A program made the translations under genes and the position numbers. Under the pieces are notes generated by a model. The model had not been told where the DNA came from. It worked only from the letters and a program-made list of their open reading frames with translations, and ran no database searches. Source: Charina bottae (lineage: Eukaryota; Chordata; Lepidosauria; Squamata; Charinaidae). From it: a stretch of DNA of 64,000 bases. Within the stretch, counting starts at the first letter, position 1. The number at the start of each line of letters is the position of its first letter. Shown piece after piece: positions 21,372-33,097 of this stretch. The DNA lies in contig JALMGJ010000005.1 of the NCBI GenBank assembly GCA_023362775.1, positions 83,307,921 to 83,371,920 of the forward strand, written 5' to 3'.

Positions 21372-23079
21372 CATCTGCTGAGTTGTTGTCAGTGTCGGAC
21401 AATCCACTCGGCACGAACTCAGCAGCTCCTCTGGTTTGCACGAGGTCATTGCCAATGGAGGCGCCACTAGATGCTTTTTTAGTTGGCAACTTGGGTTTGT
21501 GGCTGGGGCTTTTACCTCGTTGAGCTGGTTGGGATAAAGGACATGCAGCAATGTGATGGCCTTCCTTGCTGCATCTGAAGCAAGCTCCACTTTGAGCACG
21601 TCACTCCTTCTCCCTTTCCCAAGTTCTGCTTCTTTCTTTTCGCTCGGTACTCACAATAGTAGTAGAAGTGCGCTTCTCGACTCCGTGCAGGCGGTGCTGT
21701 AGTCGTGCAGGCGGTGCATGGTCGTTGGCTTGGCCTGTACCAGAGACCATTCTAAAATTTCAGGTTTTAAGCCGGCTCTGAAATACTCAATTCTCAATGA
21801 CTCCAGCCAGTCAGTCATTTTTTCCACTAGCCTCTTAAACTCTGAGGCATACTCCGATATGGATTGGTTTCCTTGTCTAAGAGTTTGCAGACTGGTTCTG
21901 GCTCACATCACAATGAGGGGATCTTCGAAGTGAGTTCGAAGAGCGAACATAAATTCTTTGAAGTCCTCTATCTCTGGTGCTTCAGCGTTGTACAGATCCA
22001 CCGCCCAATCGGCCGCTTCGTCTTCTGAGTGTGCTGTAATGTATCAGATTTTCGAGTCGTCATCCGGGAAATCTCTTCCCCATGCATCCATGAATCCATG
22101 AACCTGATTCATGAACCATGCTAATTGCTTCGGATTGCCTCCGAATTTCACTTTCAGATCTCGTATTCCTACACGTCCACCACCAGTTTGGTGTCCCAGC
22201 CCTGGTAAGAAAGGTGCAGGCTGGGGACTGGTGGTGCCTTGGCGAGCCGAGATGTTCTCTTCTCATGGATTTGTCGTGAATTGTTGGCTGGGGCCTCTGG
22301 CGAATTGTTGGCCGGTAGTTGCCATGGCTATTTGGCTCACTTGTTGACTCATCGCTTCGATGATGCCTTGTAAGCCTTCCATGTGATTTCTGAGCTCTGA
22401 TACCTGAAGTTCCACCGCCCAGATTCGTTGCCCTGATTTGGATTGGGATCCTCGCTCCATGGTTATATGCCGAGCGACCTCTGGATCTGCATTGCGTCCA
22501 ATTGCTGTCAACAATCTGTCTCTTGCATCCCGTAGTGGGAGGGGGGTTGGATCCATCTCCATCTCTGCGAACTGGATTTTAGGTCGGGCTCCAAAATTCT
22601 GCCACTCCATCATGGGATGACTAACATCCCCTCTGTTTCTGGAGCTGGATCTTTTCTGTAGTTCTTTCCTCACCTGGGGCTCTTTACTTTGCATGTCCCA
22701 GGTCTCTTCAGTTGGGAAGCCTTCCAGTAACTCCATCATGGTAGTGCCCACCATGGCCGGTTTTGACATGGAGGACTGGGAAAGTCGTACTCCTGTTGGG
22801 TAGACACCTCCAGTCTCCAAATCCGTTAAGGGGGACAGGGAAAGTCTTACTCCTTCTGGGAGGACACTTCCAGTCCCCACATCCAATGCGGGAGAATGGG
22901 AAAGTCTTACTCCTGCTGGGAGGACACCTCCAGCCCTGAGATGAGTTCTTCATCTTGCCACTCATCCATAACAGCTAATTCCAGATTGCTTGACAACCCT
23001 GGGTCCACAGAAGGTAGTGCTGTCTCAGAAAGAACAGTGTCCTCAGGACAGGTTGCCATTATTGGGATTCAGAGCTTTC
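21372..23079 (-). pseudogene. Ty3/Gypsy gag region
   Basis: The minus-strand frame at 22263-22886 has a repeated motif (VLPEGVRLS, VYPTGVRLS) and a helical part (LQVSELRNHMEGLQGIIEAM), as expected for the gag N-terminus. Downstream frames are heavily broken but retain SQFMDSWMHG-like capsid text around 22080, and a CCHC zinc knuckle (FRCSKEGHHIAACP) near 21560-21600, followed by a basic SHKPKLPTKK tail. It precedes the protease across the L1 insertion, the gag-pol order of Ty3/Gypsy elements. A tandem ~66-bp repeat encodes SKTFP/STTFP units around 22760-22930. Confidence 0.8.
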
Positions 23080-23498
23080 TGTGATGGTCCCAGTGCCAGG
23101 ATCTTAACTTAAGAAATTCTCCAGACAATTCATCAGAATGCTAAATGAATTCATTTATTAAAATACGGCTACATGGAACGGCTGCAAAGCTCTGAATACC
23201 AGATTTGGCACCAAGCATTCAAGTTAAGAACATCCCTCTGACTTCATCCCTTGGTAGTTTCAAAACAACCGTTTTCCCACTCTTGATCTTCCCCCCTCCC
23301 AACTTGTTAAGTTTAATGAGAGTCCAGGTGTCTTATCAGAGTCCTTAGTTTTTCCCCAGTCAGCGAAGGAATGTGAGGGAGGCAGCTTTCTTCGGTGCAC
23401 AGTAGCTGGCTACAAAGCAGGCTGACATGAGTCGGCTTCTATACTGCTTGACACGTGTTGGCTCAAATATATGGCAGGCAAGCAAAGCGAGTCTGACA
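23080..23498 (-). repeat. Probable 5' LTR of the Gypsy element
   Basis: Bounded by TGTGATGGTCC at the left and GTCTGACA at the right (TG...CA in both senses). The minus strand contains a TTTTAATAAATGAATTC polyadenylation signal ~60 bp before its end. It lies directly upstream of gag. No matching partner LTR was found at the other end of the element, so the exact inner border is uncertain. Confidence 0.65.
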
Positions 23499-23770
23499 GA
23501 TCTATGGATTTGATGATTGGAAATAATAATGGACAATAGCGATAATGAAAGCTATCTTGTAAACTTAGAGTAAGAGTTTAATGTAAATGTATATCTGTTG
23601 CAAAGAAAGTCATTCTTTTTCTGTATTTCTTTTTATTTTTTTGCACTTTTGACTTTGTTCTTTCTTTCTTTCCACTCTGTTCTTCTTTTTTACTTTGTAT
23701 CTTAATCATTACTTTTTGTTAGCTTTTATCTTTTTATCTTGAAAATTTAATAAAGTTTAATTAAAAAGAA
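23499..23770 (+). mobile_element. L1 LINE (host of the nest), 3' end and 3' UTR
   Basis: It begins with the last ORF2 codons (ATCTATGGATTTGATGATTG, reading IYGFDD) just as the deleted L1 at 55925 ends in IYGFDN. It continues through a pyrimidine-rich UTR to TTTAATAAAGTTTAATTAAA and the A-rich tail. The exact 15-nt duplication at 23771-23785 pairs with 6271-6285. Confidence 0.78.
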
Positions 23771-24790
23771 AAAAAATAGAAAAGCCGTTTAGTTTGGTGG
23801 ATAAAAGAAATGGTTGGCTGCAAGGGAAGTGTTGTGAACAAAGCCATACAAATTTACAAGCATTTGATTGAAAATCAGGAAAATGTAAAGCCGTTCCCTG
23901 GTAGTGCTGGCTGGCTGGAGCATTTTAAAAACAGGTATGGGTTAAAAAAAAGTGAAACTGTCAGGTGAGGCTGGTTCAGCAAATAATGGAAGCTGCTGAA
24001 GAGTTTGTAAAACTTCTGAAAATCATTGAAAACAAAGAGTTGGTTTTTAATGCCGATGAAACAGGATTGTTTTATAAACAAACAGGCAAACGTATGTACA
24101 TTTCCAAAGATGTCACCAAAGCACTTGTCTTTAAGGTGTTTAAAGATTGTGCCACCCTACTTTTGTGTGCAAATGCTAGAGGTGACCTTAAATGTAAACC
24201 TCTGATGGTAGACAAGGCCCAAAATCCACATGCCCTTAAAAGAAAAAATCTGAACCACCTGCCAGTCATTTGGAAATGGAACTACAAAGTCTGGATGGCT
24301 TCTGACATTTTTTGGGACTGTTTCAACAACTACATCATCCCTGCAGTAGCGCAGTACCTCGCAAGAAAGACCCTTGCATTCAAGGTTCTACACACAACAC
24401 ACATTTTCACATTTGTGTGGACCTTGAAAATGCCCACCGAAATGTCAAAGTCCTTTTCATGCCCCCGAACAAACCACTTCTGTCCTCCAGCCACTCAATC
24501 AGGGCATTATAAAGGCTTTCAAAAGCCATTATACCCATTTTAACGGAACATTTTACTGCCCGTTAATGTTCACTCTTTAAAATAAAATACTTTAAATACA
24601 GTACTGTAGGTTCTTTAGTATTGGAAACATGATGTGTTAATGGCAATGGGTATACTGAAGAGAGTCCGCGGGAACCTAACCCCATTTTTCCCATAGGATC
24701 AATACTTCAGTAACTGCGGTTTCCATTTCCATGGGGGTTTTCAAGAACGTAACCCCCATGGATAATGAGGATTGAGTGTATTTGAATAAA
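23771..24790 (+). pseudogene. Tigger/pogo transposase, CENPB-type and DDE parts, and 3' end
   Basis: Continues the frame cut at 6285: KRNGWLQ, then AIQIYKHLIENQENV-like and FPGSAGWLEHFKNRYGLK (CENPB-type HTH) in shifted frames. The DDE_1 core has VFNADETGLFYKQTGKRMYI, LLLCANARGDLKCKPLMV, NPHALKRKNLNHLPVIW and FNNYIIPAVAQYL. The second catalytic block, where related proteins have a DNAPGH-type motif, is replaced by a shifted frame near 24390-24420. NVKVLFMPPN is still readable in another frame. Downstream to ~24790 are a polyadenylation signal and an inverted CCATGGGGGTT / AACCCCCATGG pair that probably belongs to the terminal repeat. It is a dead fossil, older than the L1 inside it. Confidence 0.85.
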
Positions 24791-25279
24791 GTTAGAAAGA
24801 TAGTCTCCTTCAAGTCAAACTTCACTCCTGGTGACTTCATGTAGCTTTCTTGGCAACTGTAAGGAAGCATTTTATCATTGCCTTCTGAAATGCTGCTTAA
24901 CTTTCTAGTCGAGCCTTTGGCCCCAGATTAACTGTGGTGCTCTCCCATCAAAGTATTAATCAGTTTTCTTTTTTTTTTTAAACATATTTTATTATTTAAA
25001 ATATTTACACACCACAAAGATAGTTACATTTACAAAGATTTACAACACATACACAACATATTTACATAAGACAATAACAACATACAAAGTTACATATAAA
25101 ACAATTACTTTAGAATGACTTCCTGTTTCTTTTACGAAGAGACTTTTTAATATATGTTAAACCATACTATTTTCTTTATATCTTTCCTTCCCTTTAATAT
25201 TTCATTATTGTGTTTATAATTTATCTCATTTATTTAGTTCGTTTTCATCCTTTTCTTTCACCTTTATTCTTTTCTCATC

Positions 25280-28200
25280 TTACAAGAATAATTTTATATT
25301 ATAGTCCTTTTGTATAAATTTTAGAAAGGTATTCCATGTTAACTCATAATTTCCAATTTCTTTACATTTTATTAAGTTCGTTAATCTGTCCATCTGTGCT
25401 AGTTCCATTGTTTTGAAAATCCATTCTTCTTTTGATGGAGTATGTTCTTCTTTCCAATGTTTCGCGAAGGTTATCCTTGCTGCTGTAATCAGATGAAGTA
25501 GTAGTTTTTTACAGTCTTTGTTCATCCTTATGTCCATGAGTCCCAATAAATAGAATTCTGTTTTTTTTTCCATATTGATTTCTATAATTTTACAAATACA
25601 ACCATGGATTTTTTCCCAATATTTTTTTGTTTTTTTACAAGACCACCATAGATGATAATAAGATCCCACTTTTGTTTTACACTTCCAACATATGTTTGAT
25701 CTTAAGCATTTCATTTTATATAGTTTCTCAGGAGGCATATACCATCTGAAGATCATCTTATAACTATTTTCTTTTAAGTTGTTACTCAGGGTAAATTTAA
25801 TATTTTTAATCCAAATAATTTGCCAATCTTCATAACTAATCTCTCTACCCAAATTCTCTTCCCATTTTATCATATAATGTTTGGTTTTTATATCACTGGT
25901 TTTTAAATCTAATAATTTTTTATATAATTTTGAGATCAAATGATCATTCTCATTCCATAATATGTTGTCCCAGTTATCTGTTGATTTCACAAATTTAAAC
26001 ATTTTTTGATCCAATTTGAATTGTTCTTTTAATTGTAAATATATAAACCATTGGCATTTAAAGCCCTCTTTTTCTAATTCTTCCCTTGTTTTAAATTCGT
26101 AATTATTTCCAATAAATTTAAGTAAAGTTTTGTATCTTAACCATTTTTTATCATTTGAGTTTTCTTTTCTGGCATATGCCTCCTGAGATGATGTCCACAA
26201 TGGAAGTGTAGGTAATAAAAATTTTTTGTATCTGTTCCATATTCTTAATAGTGATTTCCTAATTATATGATTATTAAATGCCTTGTTAACTTTACTTTTG
26301 TTGTACCACATATACCCGTGCCAGCCGAATCTGTTATCATGTCCTTCTAAATTTAGTATGTTTGTATTTTCCAATATTATCCATTCTCTCAACCAGACCA
26401 AACCGCAAGTTTCATAATATAATTTTAAATTTGGTAATCCCAATCCTCCTCTCTCTTTAATATCTTGTATATATTTTAATTTTATTCTGGGCTTTTTCCC
26501 TTGCCATATAAATTTTGTTATATCTCTTTGCCATTTCAAAAAAGTTTGGTGCATTATTATTATAGGAATCGTCTGGAACAGATACAAATTCTAGGTAATA
26601 CATTCATCTTTATTGTCGCAATTCTACCCAATAATGATAATTGTAAAGATTCCCATTTTTCTAGATCTTTTTTAATTTATTTCCATATTGTAACGTAGTT
26701 ATTTTTAAATAAATATATTTTTAGCAGTTATGTGTATTCCTAGATATTTAATTTGTTTAACATTTTGAAATCCTGATTTTTGTTCCAATTTCTCTCACTC
26801 TTCTTTTGTCATATTCAAATTTATCATCTTAGTCTTTTGGTTATTTATTTTAAAGCCTGCTACGTCACCAAATTCTTGCAACTTTTTGTTTAAATTTTCT
26901 ATTGAATCTAATGGGTTTTCTAATATTATCACCAAGTCGTCAGCAAAAGCTTTTAATTTGTATATTTCTTTTTTAATTTTGACTCCTTCAAGATTATCAT
27001 CTTTTCTGATTTTTTGCAATAAACCCTCCAGTACCAATATAAATATTAATGGAGACAATGGGCAACCCTGACGCGTACCTTTTTCTGTATAAATTTCTTG
27101 TGTTTCTTCTTCATTCACTATGATTTTGGCTTTCTGTAATTTGTAAATTGCCTGAATTGCTTTTATAAATTTATCTCCAAAATTTCTATATTCTAATGTT
27201 TTAATTATGAAATCCCAATTTACATTATCAAATGCTTTTTCCGCATCTAGGAATAGTAACATTATAGGTTTTTCATTGTGCACATTTGCGTATTCTATCA
27301 AATTAATTATTGTACGTAGATTTTCATTGATTTGTCTGTTTGGCAAAAATCCATTCTGATCACAATTTATCAAATTTTGTAAAAAAAATTGTTAATCTTT
27401 CAGCCAATATGATAGTGAATAATTTATAATCATTGTTTAATAAAGAAATTGGTCTGTAATTTTGACATTTTGTTAGATCTTGATTTTCCTTTGGAATTAA
27501 GGCAATCTTAGCTTCAGTCCATGTTTGTGGTATCTTATTTCCTTCCAGAATTGAGTTAAATAATTTTTTGAGTGGTTCTATTAATTGTTCTTTGAAATGT
27601 TTGTAGTAGCCCGCAGAGAGTCCATCCGGTCCTGGAGTTTTGCCTGTTTTCAATCTGTTAATTGCGTCTATTATTTCTTGAGTCGTGATCAAATTATTTG
27701 TTATGTCTTTTTGTTCATTGGTTAATTTTTCTAAATTACATTCTTGTATATATTGTTCAATTTTTTCCAGTGATGTTTCCTGTTTTTTGTATAGTTTTGT
27801 ATAGTAGGCATGGAAGGCATTTTTAATTTTCACATTTTGAGTTAAGTCCACATCGTTTTCTCTAATTTTAGAAATTATTCGTTTTTCTCTTTCTTTTCTT
27901 AATTTATATGCCAGCCATCTACCTGGCTTATTTGCATGTTCGAAGTTTTTCTGTCTAATATATTTCAGTTTTCTATCAATATCTTCTGTCATCGAGATTT
28001 TAACTTGAAGTTGTAATAATTTGATCTGATTTAAGGTTTCCTCATTTTTGTTATTGTTTTGTAGTTCTCTTTCTTTTTCTTTAATTTGATCCAAAATTAT
28101 TTGTAATTTTTTGGTATTATTTTTTTCTGGTAGCTATTCACAAATATAAAATGTCCTCTCATGAAGGCCTTACTCGCATCCCTTGTTATTTCTAAATTTA

Positions 28201-29024
28201 CCTCTGTGCCCAAATTCCAAAGGAAAAATTCTTGCAATTTTTTTTAGATCCTCTACATTTTCCTTATTTTTCAAGATATTTTCATTTAGTCTCCATCTAA
28301 AATTTTTATGATTTATTTTCAAAATTATTTGTACTGGATTATGATCCAATAAAGTTCTTGGTAAAATTGTAACTTCTTTAATTTTATTTTCCAAATTTTT
28401 TGATACCCATATCATGTCTATTCTTGAAAATGATTTATGTCTGTTTGAATAAAAAGTAAATTCTCTAGCATTTCCATTTATGCTTCTCCATGCATCTATT
28501 AGGGATAAATTTTTAACCATATCAAAAAATTCTTTTGGCAATTTGCCTTGACCTTTATCAATTTGATGTTGTGACTTCTTATCTAATTTTGGCATAACTA
28601 CTCCGTTTAAATCCCCCATTACTATCCAATTATTTTGTGTATATTCTACCAGAGTATTTGATAATTCTTTATAAAAGTTTTTTTGATTTTTATTTGGGGC
28701 ATATATACCAATTACTAATAATTTTGAATTTTGAATTTCAATTTCAATAATAATATATCTCCCATTTTCATCTTTTTGAATTAATTTAGGTTTTAAATAA
28801 GATTTTATATATATTACTACTCCATTTTTTTCTCCATTTGCTGTGATAAATTCTAATCCTAATTTTTTATTAATTAAATATTTTGTATCTGTTTTTTTAA
28901 TGTGGGTTTCCTGGAGGCATGCAATGTCAGGTTTTAATTTATTTAATAATTGAAATAATCATTTTCTTTTAACAGGAGAGTTAGCCCCATTAATATTCGA
29001 GGTGATGGTTCTAAGTTCATTCAT
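25280..29024 (-). pseudogene. L1 ORF2 (endonuclease-reverse transcriptase), broken
   Basis: The ATG at 29024 overlaps the ORF1 stop (29019-29017) in the arrangement ATGAATGA, suggesting coupled translation. Blocks in order: endonuclease (ACLQETHIKKTDTKY, YAPNKNQKNFY, VMGDLNGVV, DMIWVSKNLE, LLDHNPVQI); linker; reverse transcriptase (GKTPGPDGLSAGYYK, AKIALIPKENQDLTKCQNYR, LDAEKAFDNVNWDF, GTRQGCPLSP, AFADDLVIILENPLDS); then the long C-terminal part with LRIWNRYKKFL and a cysteine-rich knuckle (CWKC...WWSC), ending at 25280. Breaks occur near 28960 (stop), 28165-28095, 27360, 26795 and 26590. The FADD catalytic box is intact. Confidence 0.93.
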
Positions 29025-29899
29025 TTACCAAGAGCGAAACAAATTCTTTAGTATTGGATACTCCTCCCTCTTTTTGATGTTGAGTTTTCTCCTTTTCCCC
29101 TTGTCTCTGATCTTTAGGCTGAGCTATTTCTTTTTCAAATCTTTTCAAAAAATCTTTCGCTTTTAATAGTGAGTTTAATTTAAATCTTTGACCTTTGAAT
29201 GTTAAGCTTAAACCTTCAGGTATTTCCCATCTGAAATTAATATTATTTTTCCCTAGAAGATCCATCAGAAATCTGTACTCTTTCCTCTTCTTTAATATTT
29301 TAACTGGAATTTCTTTGAATATAGTAATGTCTTTCCCTTCTATTTCTATTTTTTTTATTATAAGATGCCTGTATTATTGTATTTCTTGTCTTTTTTAAAA
29401 AAAATTCTATGAGAATGTCTCTTGGTTTATTGTACAAAGTTGCATATTTAGAATTTATCCTAAACATTCTTTCTATTTCCTCCTCTAGTCTTTCCTCCTC
29501 CCAGTCAATTAGATTAGCTAACATTGGTACAATTATTTCTCTCACATTGCTTTCCTTCTCTTCAGGTACCCCTCTCAGTCTTATACAGTGTTCTTTTTCT
29601 TTTAGTTCCAGTAATGTTATACGTTCTTCTTCTCTGTCTAAATTTTCTTCACAATTATCAATCTGTTTCTTAACTTCATGTATATCTTCTTTTAATTTTT
29701 TTTCTATCTTTCCCAGCTTCTGTTCTAATCTTTTTTCTAAACCTTCTAATTTTTCTTCTAACACTTTTGTCACTGTTTGGGTAATTGTCTGGGTAGTTTT
29801 ATCTGTAAAATCTTCAAACAATGGTTTTAGCCATTCACCTTCCCCAGCCTCTGATCCTCTTCTAACTTGTGTTATTTGTCTTCTAGTGCTTACACTCAT
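29017..29899 (-). pseudogene. L1 ORF1 (RNA-binding chaperone) with one frameshift
   Basis: The ATG at 29899 opens MSVSTRRQITQVRRG. A coiled coil follows (TQTVTKVLEEKLEGLEKRLE, KEDIHEVKKQIDNCEENLD), then the RRM core (LELKEKEHCIRLRGVPEE, YNKPRDILIEF) and, in a shifted frame from ~29340, the C-terminal domain (FLMDLLGKNNINFRWEIPEG, FKGQRFKLNSLLKAKDFLK). The tail is basic and acidic, ending SLLVNE at 29017. One frameshift near 29345, in a T-rich run, splits the frame. Length ~290 codons is near normal for L1. Confidence 0.9.
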
Positions 29900-30608
29900 T
29901 TTTATAAATCTTATATCTTATCTATTAACTTATAACAAATTATTATTTATTAACTTATGCAAAAAGGAGAATTCTTAAAACTATCTTATCTTATAATATA
30001 ATTATCTAAATGTGGTATTATATATATTTCAAACAATAATATAACAAGTAAGAAATAATTCTTATGCTTTCTACAGCAGTTTAAACAAAAGTTCTATTAA
30101 AGTTTTACCAACAAAAAATGGCTTCGTTCATTTGTTAATTAAATAATTAACTCAGTCTTAATAGGAGTTCTCCGTAAGGAAATTATATATCTTCTTACCC
30201 AAACTCCTTTGTTTTCTTTCTTCATTCAGAAACACTTAATTATTATTTGTTAGTTTTTTTACTGTTTTAGTGAAGTGGTCTATGGCGCTTGTCTATTTCC
30301 AAGACTTTTCCCATGCAGCTCCGACTTTCGCTTTTCAGCTTTCCAGCTTGTTCTTTTTCGCGAGTCAGTGAAAACACCAAGACAGACAACAATTGACTCG
30401 CTCCTCCTTCCAAGCCTTCCAAAGCCGCCGAAAATTTCACTTTCTAAAAGAGCCAAATCCTCCGCTTTCTTTATCACCGCTTTTTAGCTTTTAGTTTCTC
30501 AAAGCCGGCTCGGGTCTGCGTGTTTTCCGATTTCTTTATGGAGCCTCATCTACTTCGCTCCAGCCGTCGTCCATCTTCACCAGAAGTCAAAGTATTAATC
30601 AGTTTTCT

Positions 30609-31174
30609 GAACCCAGGCAAAGTTTTCCAGGTGCTGCTCCTTTCTGACTTTTTAATTTGGATGGAACTTAAATTGATCTTAAAAGAGCACTTAAAGTGAT
30701 AGGACTTTATCACTTTAAAAACTAAAATAAAATTCTAAGAATAGAATTAAAAATGTGGACTATTGCTTGATTCTAATCAGCAGCATAATCTGCATGAGCA
30801 GTTTTCTAACTTTAGCTTTTGAATTCTGTAAAGGGTAAAGACTCTTTTCAATCAAATTCCACTTGAGATAACTTCATGAGCATGCCCATGTATTTTCTTG
30901 GCAGCTACATGGAAGTTATTTGCCACTGCTTTTTACCAGCATGTTGCGTTTTTTTTCCAACTTCCTATATAGCCCTGTTCTTTTCCTGGTGGTATCCCAT
31001 CCTAGAACTCATCAAGTCTAACTGACTCTGTACATTTGGCTTAATTTAGAATTAAAGAGGTATCCATCTTACACGTGCACATATGCTGGCCCTTTTCTCT
31101 ACTGCTTCTTTCAGCACAATGAATGAGTTTCCTTTTAGGCACTGACTATTGCTGATCTTTGTCTTGCCCTTCAG
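30609..31174. other. PIK3AP1 intron, apparently unique
   Basis: AT-rich sequence without recognisable repeat. It ends in the 3' splice site TTTGTCTTGCCCTTCAG at 31158-31174. Confidence 0.6.
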
Positions 31175-31317
31175 ACTTATCACCTGGAGCTGTATGTCTG
31201 AGACTGTTTTCTGGAGATTTAATGATAGTTGAAACAAACATCAATTATTACACTGACATGGAAGAAATTAGCAACTTGTTGTCTACTGCAGCAAATCCAG
31301 TGGAATTCATGTGTCAG
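31175..31317 (+). CDS. PIK3AP1: PIK3AP1 exon a (DBB domain, YTDM motif)
   Basis: The acceptor CCCTTCAG ends at 31174 and the donor GTAACA starts at 31318. The exon opens with the last two bases of a codon and encodes LSPGAVCLRLFSGDL, then NYYTDMEEISNLL and NPVEFMCQ. This is the end of the immunoglobulin-like/DBB (Dof-BCAP-BANK) domain. The Y-T-D-M sequence is the first of four YxxM sites for p85 SH2 binding. The upstream neighbouring exon was not found in 1-31174, so it lies beyond the left edge of the window. Confidence 0.95.
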
Positions 31318-31603
31318 GTAACATATTAAACTCGTTTCTAATGGGGCAAAGCAAATAACCCCTTGGGGGGAAAAACAGGAGAAAGCTTGTACATATCACT
31401 TAGATATTGGAAAGATAGAGGCTAATAGAACCAACTGTAAACCTGAGGTAAGAGTAAGCAGCAAAAGTGGGGGGGGGGAAGAAACAAGTGAAGGATTGAG
31501 AAAACTGGCTTCTTAAAATTATGTAGTGTGTCTATTATAAAAAGGTATTTTTGAATTGTATGGCCTTGTTTAACTGTGATAATCTGGAGACCTCAAGGAG
31601 ACC
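31318..31603. other. PIK3AP1 intron, no feature seen
   Basis: Short intron stretch with a G run at ~31470. No repeat recognised. Confidence 0.5.
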
Positions 31604-31935
31604 ATAGAAGAGCCAGTTTGGTCTAGTAGTTAAGGCAAAAGGCTAGAAACCAGGAGACTGAGAGTTCTAGTCCCGCCTTAGGCATGAAAGCCAGCTGGGT
31701 GACCTTGGGCCAGTCCCTCTCTCTCAGCCCTAGGAAGGAGCCAATGGCAAACCAGGAGACTGAGAGTTCTAGTCCTGCCTTAGGCACAAAAGCCGGCTGG
31801 GTGACCTTGGGCCAGTCACTCTCCCTCAGCCCAACTCACCTCACAGGGTTGTTGTTGTGGGGAAAATAGGAGGAGGAAGGAGTATTAGGCATGTTCGCCA
31901 CCTTGAGTTATTTATAAAAATAATAAAGGCGGGAT
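31604..31935 (+). mobile_element. tRNA-headed SINE2 with CTTGAGTTATTTATAAAAAT tail
   Basis: The head AGCCAGTTTGGTCTAGTAG...GAGTTCTAGTCCCGCC carries A- and B-box-like motifs. The body CTTGGGCCAGTC...CTCTCAGCCC is partly duplicated inside the copy (31690-31740 and 31750-31830). The tail is CGCCACCTTGAGTTATTTAT, AATAAAGGCGGGATAAA. Related copies: 34788 (other tail), 45192 and 54357. Confidence 0.88.
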
Positions 31936-32070
<135 letters not shown>

Positions 32071-32345
32071 TCCCACAGATAACCTGGCTCTAGGCCACAA
32101 AAGGCTTTATAGGTAATAACCAGCATCTTGAATTGCACCTGGAAGCTCACTGCTAACCACTGCAGCTCATGGAGCAGTGGTATCACATGGGCATGCTGAG
32201 GCTTACCCAACACTACCCACAGTGCTGCATTCTGCACCGGCTGTAGCTTCCGAGTGGTCTTCAAGGGCAACCCTCTATAGAGCACGTTATAACAGTCCAG
32301 CCACGAGGTGACTAGTGCATGGGTGACTGTTCTTGCTTACACCTA
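32071..32345 (-). mobile_element. LINE fragment (L2/CR1-like RT C-terminus)
   Basis: The minus strand reads KLQPVQNAALWVVLGKPQHA then LHELQWLAVSFQVQFKMLVI, TYKAFCGLEPGYLWD. This has the LQ-VQNAAARV...LHWLPV...F-LL--KALHG-AP-YL pattern of the end of L2/CR1-type pol proteins. It is a short relic. Confidence 0.75.
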
Positions 32346-33097
32346 CAGGATTTTTCCTCCTTAGAAAGAACGGCTCTTTCAATTGCATGGGTCCCTCTGT
32401 GACTTCAGCGGGTTGATGAGTACAAGAGTGGGTATCTGTGGCAGTGGCACGTTTTTAGGATCAGGACCAGGAGTCTGAGCTGCTTCATTTAAGGGGGATG
32501 CAGGGCTTTGGAATTGAGATCCTCCACTTTTTCAGAATATGGTAGCTTCTCAAGTCTGTATCCCTGCTTTCAGACAAGGAAGAGGTACGGTATCTAGCAT
32601 GACTCTGGGCCTGCATTATTCTTCTCAGTGTTCAATATCCCTGGTTTAAGCTTTCTAAATTCAAACAAAGAATAAAGCAAAGGTAGTTGAGCCATGAACA
32701 TTTTTAGTTTCATGTAGCTTGAGATGTAAAATATATAAAAACTTCCCCAACATAGCTACTTTCTGCAGTAATGCTTAGCTAGAAGCTATATATTAAAATA
32801 TTACTTAATTTATTAACTGATGATTTCTAAATGTTTGGTAGGAGACACTGGGTATGTATATAGAATAAGAAAGCTCATTTTTCTATCAGCCATCATTTGA
32901 CTGCTACTGTCTAAATATGCAATACTGCTTTCAGTATTACTACAAACTTAAGTAAGAGATCTTAACAGACAAAATGATTTAAATAAGTTTGTTTTAAATA
33001 GTTATTTCTTCAGTTTTTAAAGTGACAGACAAATTCTTAATACATTGGACCAATGTTGGAAATACACAATTGGTGGTTGTTCTCTTCTTACATCCAG
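32346..33097. other. PIK3AP1 intron, no repeat recognised
   Basis: Ends in the acceptor CTTCTTACATCCAG at 33097. Nothing else was seen. Confidence 0.5.

Larger units (their letters stand above)
24970..30587 (-). mobile_element. Full-length L1 LINE, 5.6 kb
   Basis: Flanked by an exact 21-nt target duplication at 24949-24969 and 30588-30608 (starts CAAAGTATTAATC). A poly-T at 24970 marks the 3' end, and AATAAA lies just upstream. The 5' end (minus strand) begins CTTCTGGTGAAGATGGACGA, followed by a ~690-nt leader, ORF1 and ORF2. Both frames are broken by a few shifts, several at A/T runs, so the copy is either recently dead or carries assembly errors. Confidence 0.95.

Noticed and set aside
29409..29978. 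189-codon + strand open frame.
   Set aside because: It is the reverse complement of the L1 ORF1 coiled-coil coding region, a shadow of the minus-strand gene.
1..31174. Search for the upstream PIK3AP1 exons (TIR-like and early DBB region).
   Set aside because: No stretch with the right wording and splice sites was found; nearly all of the region is assigned to transposons.
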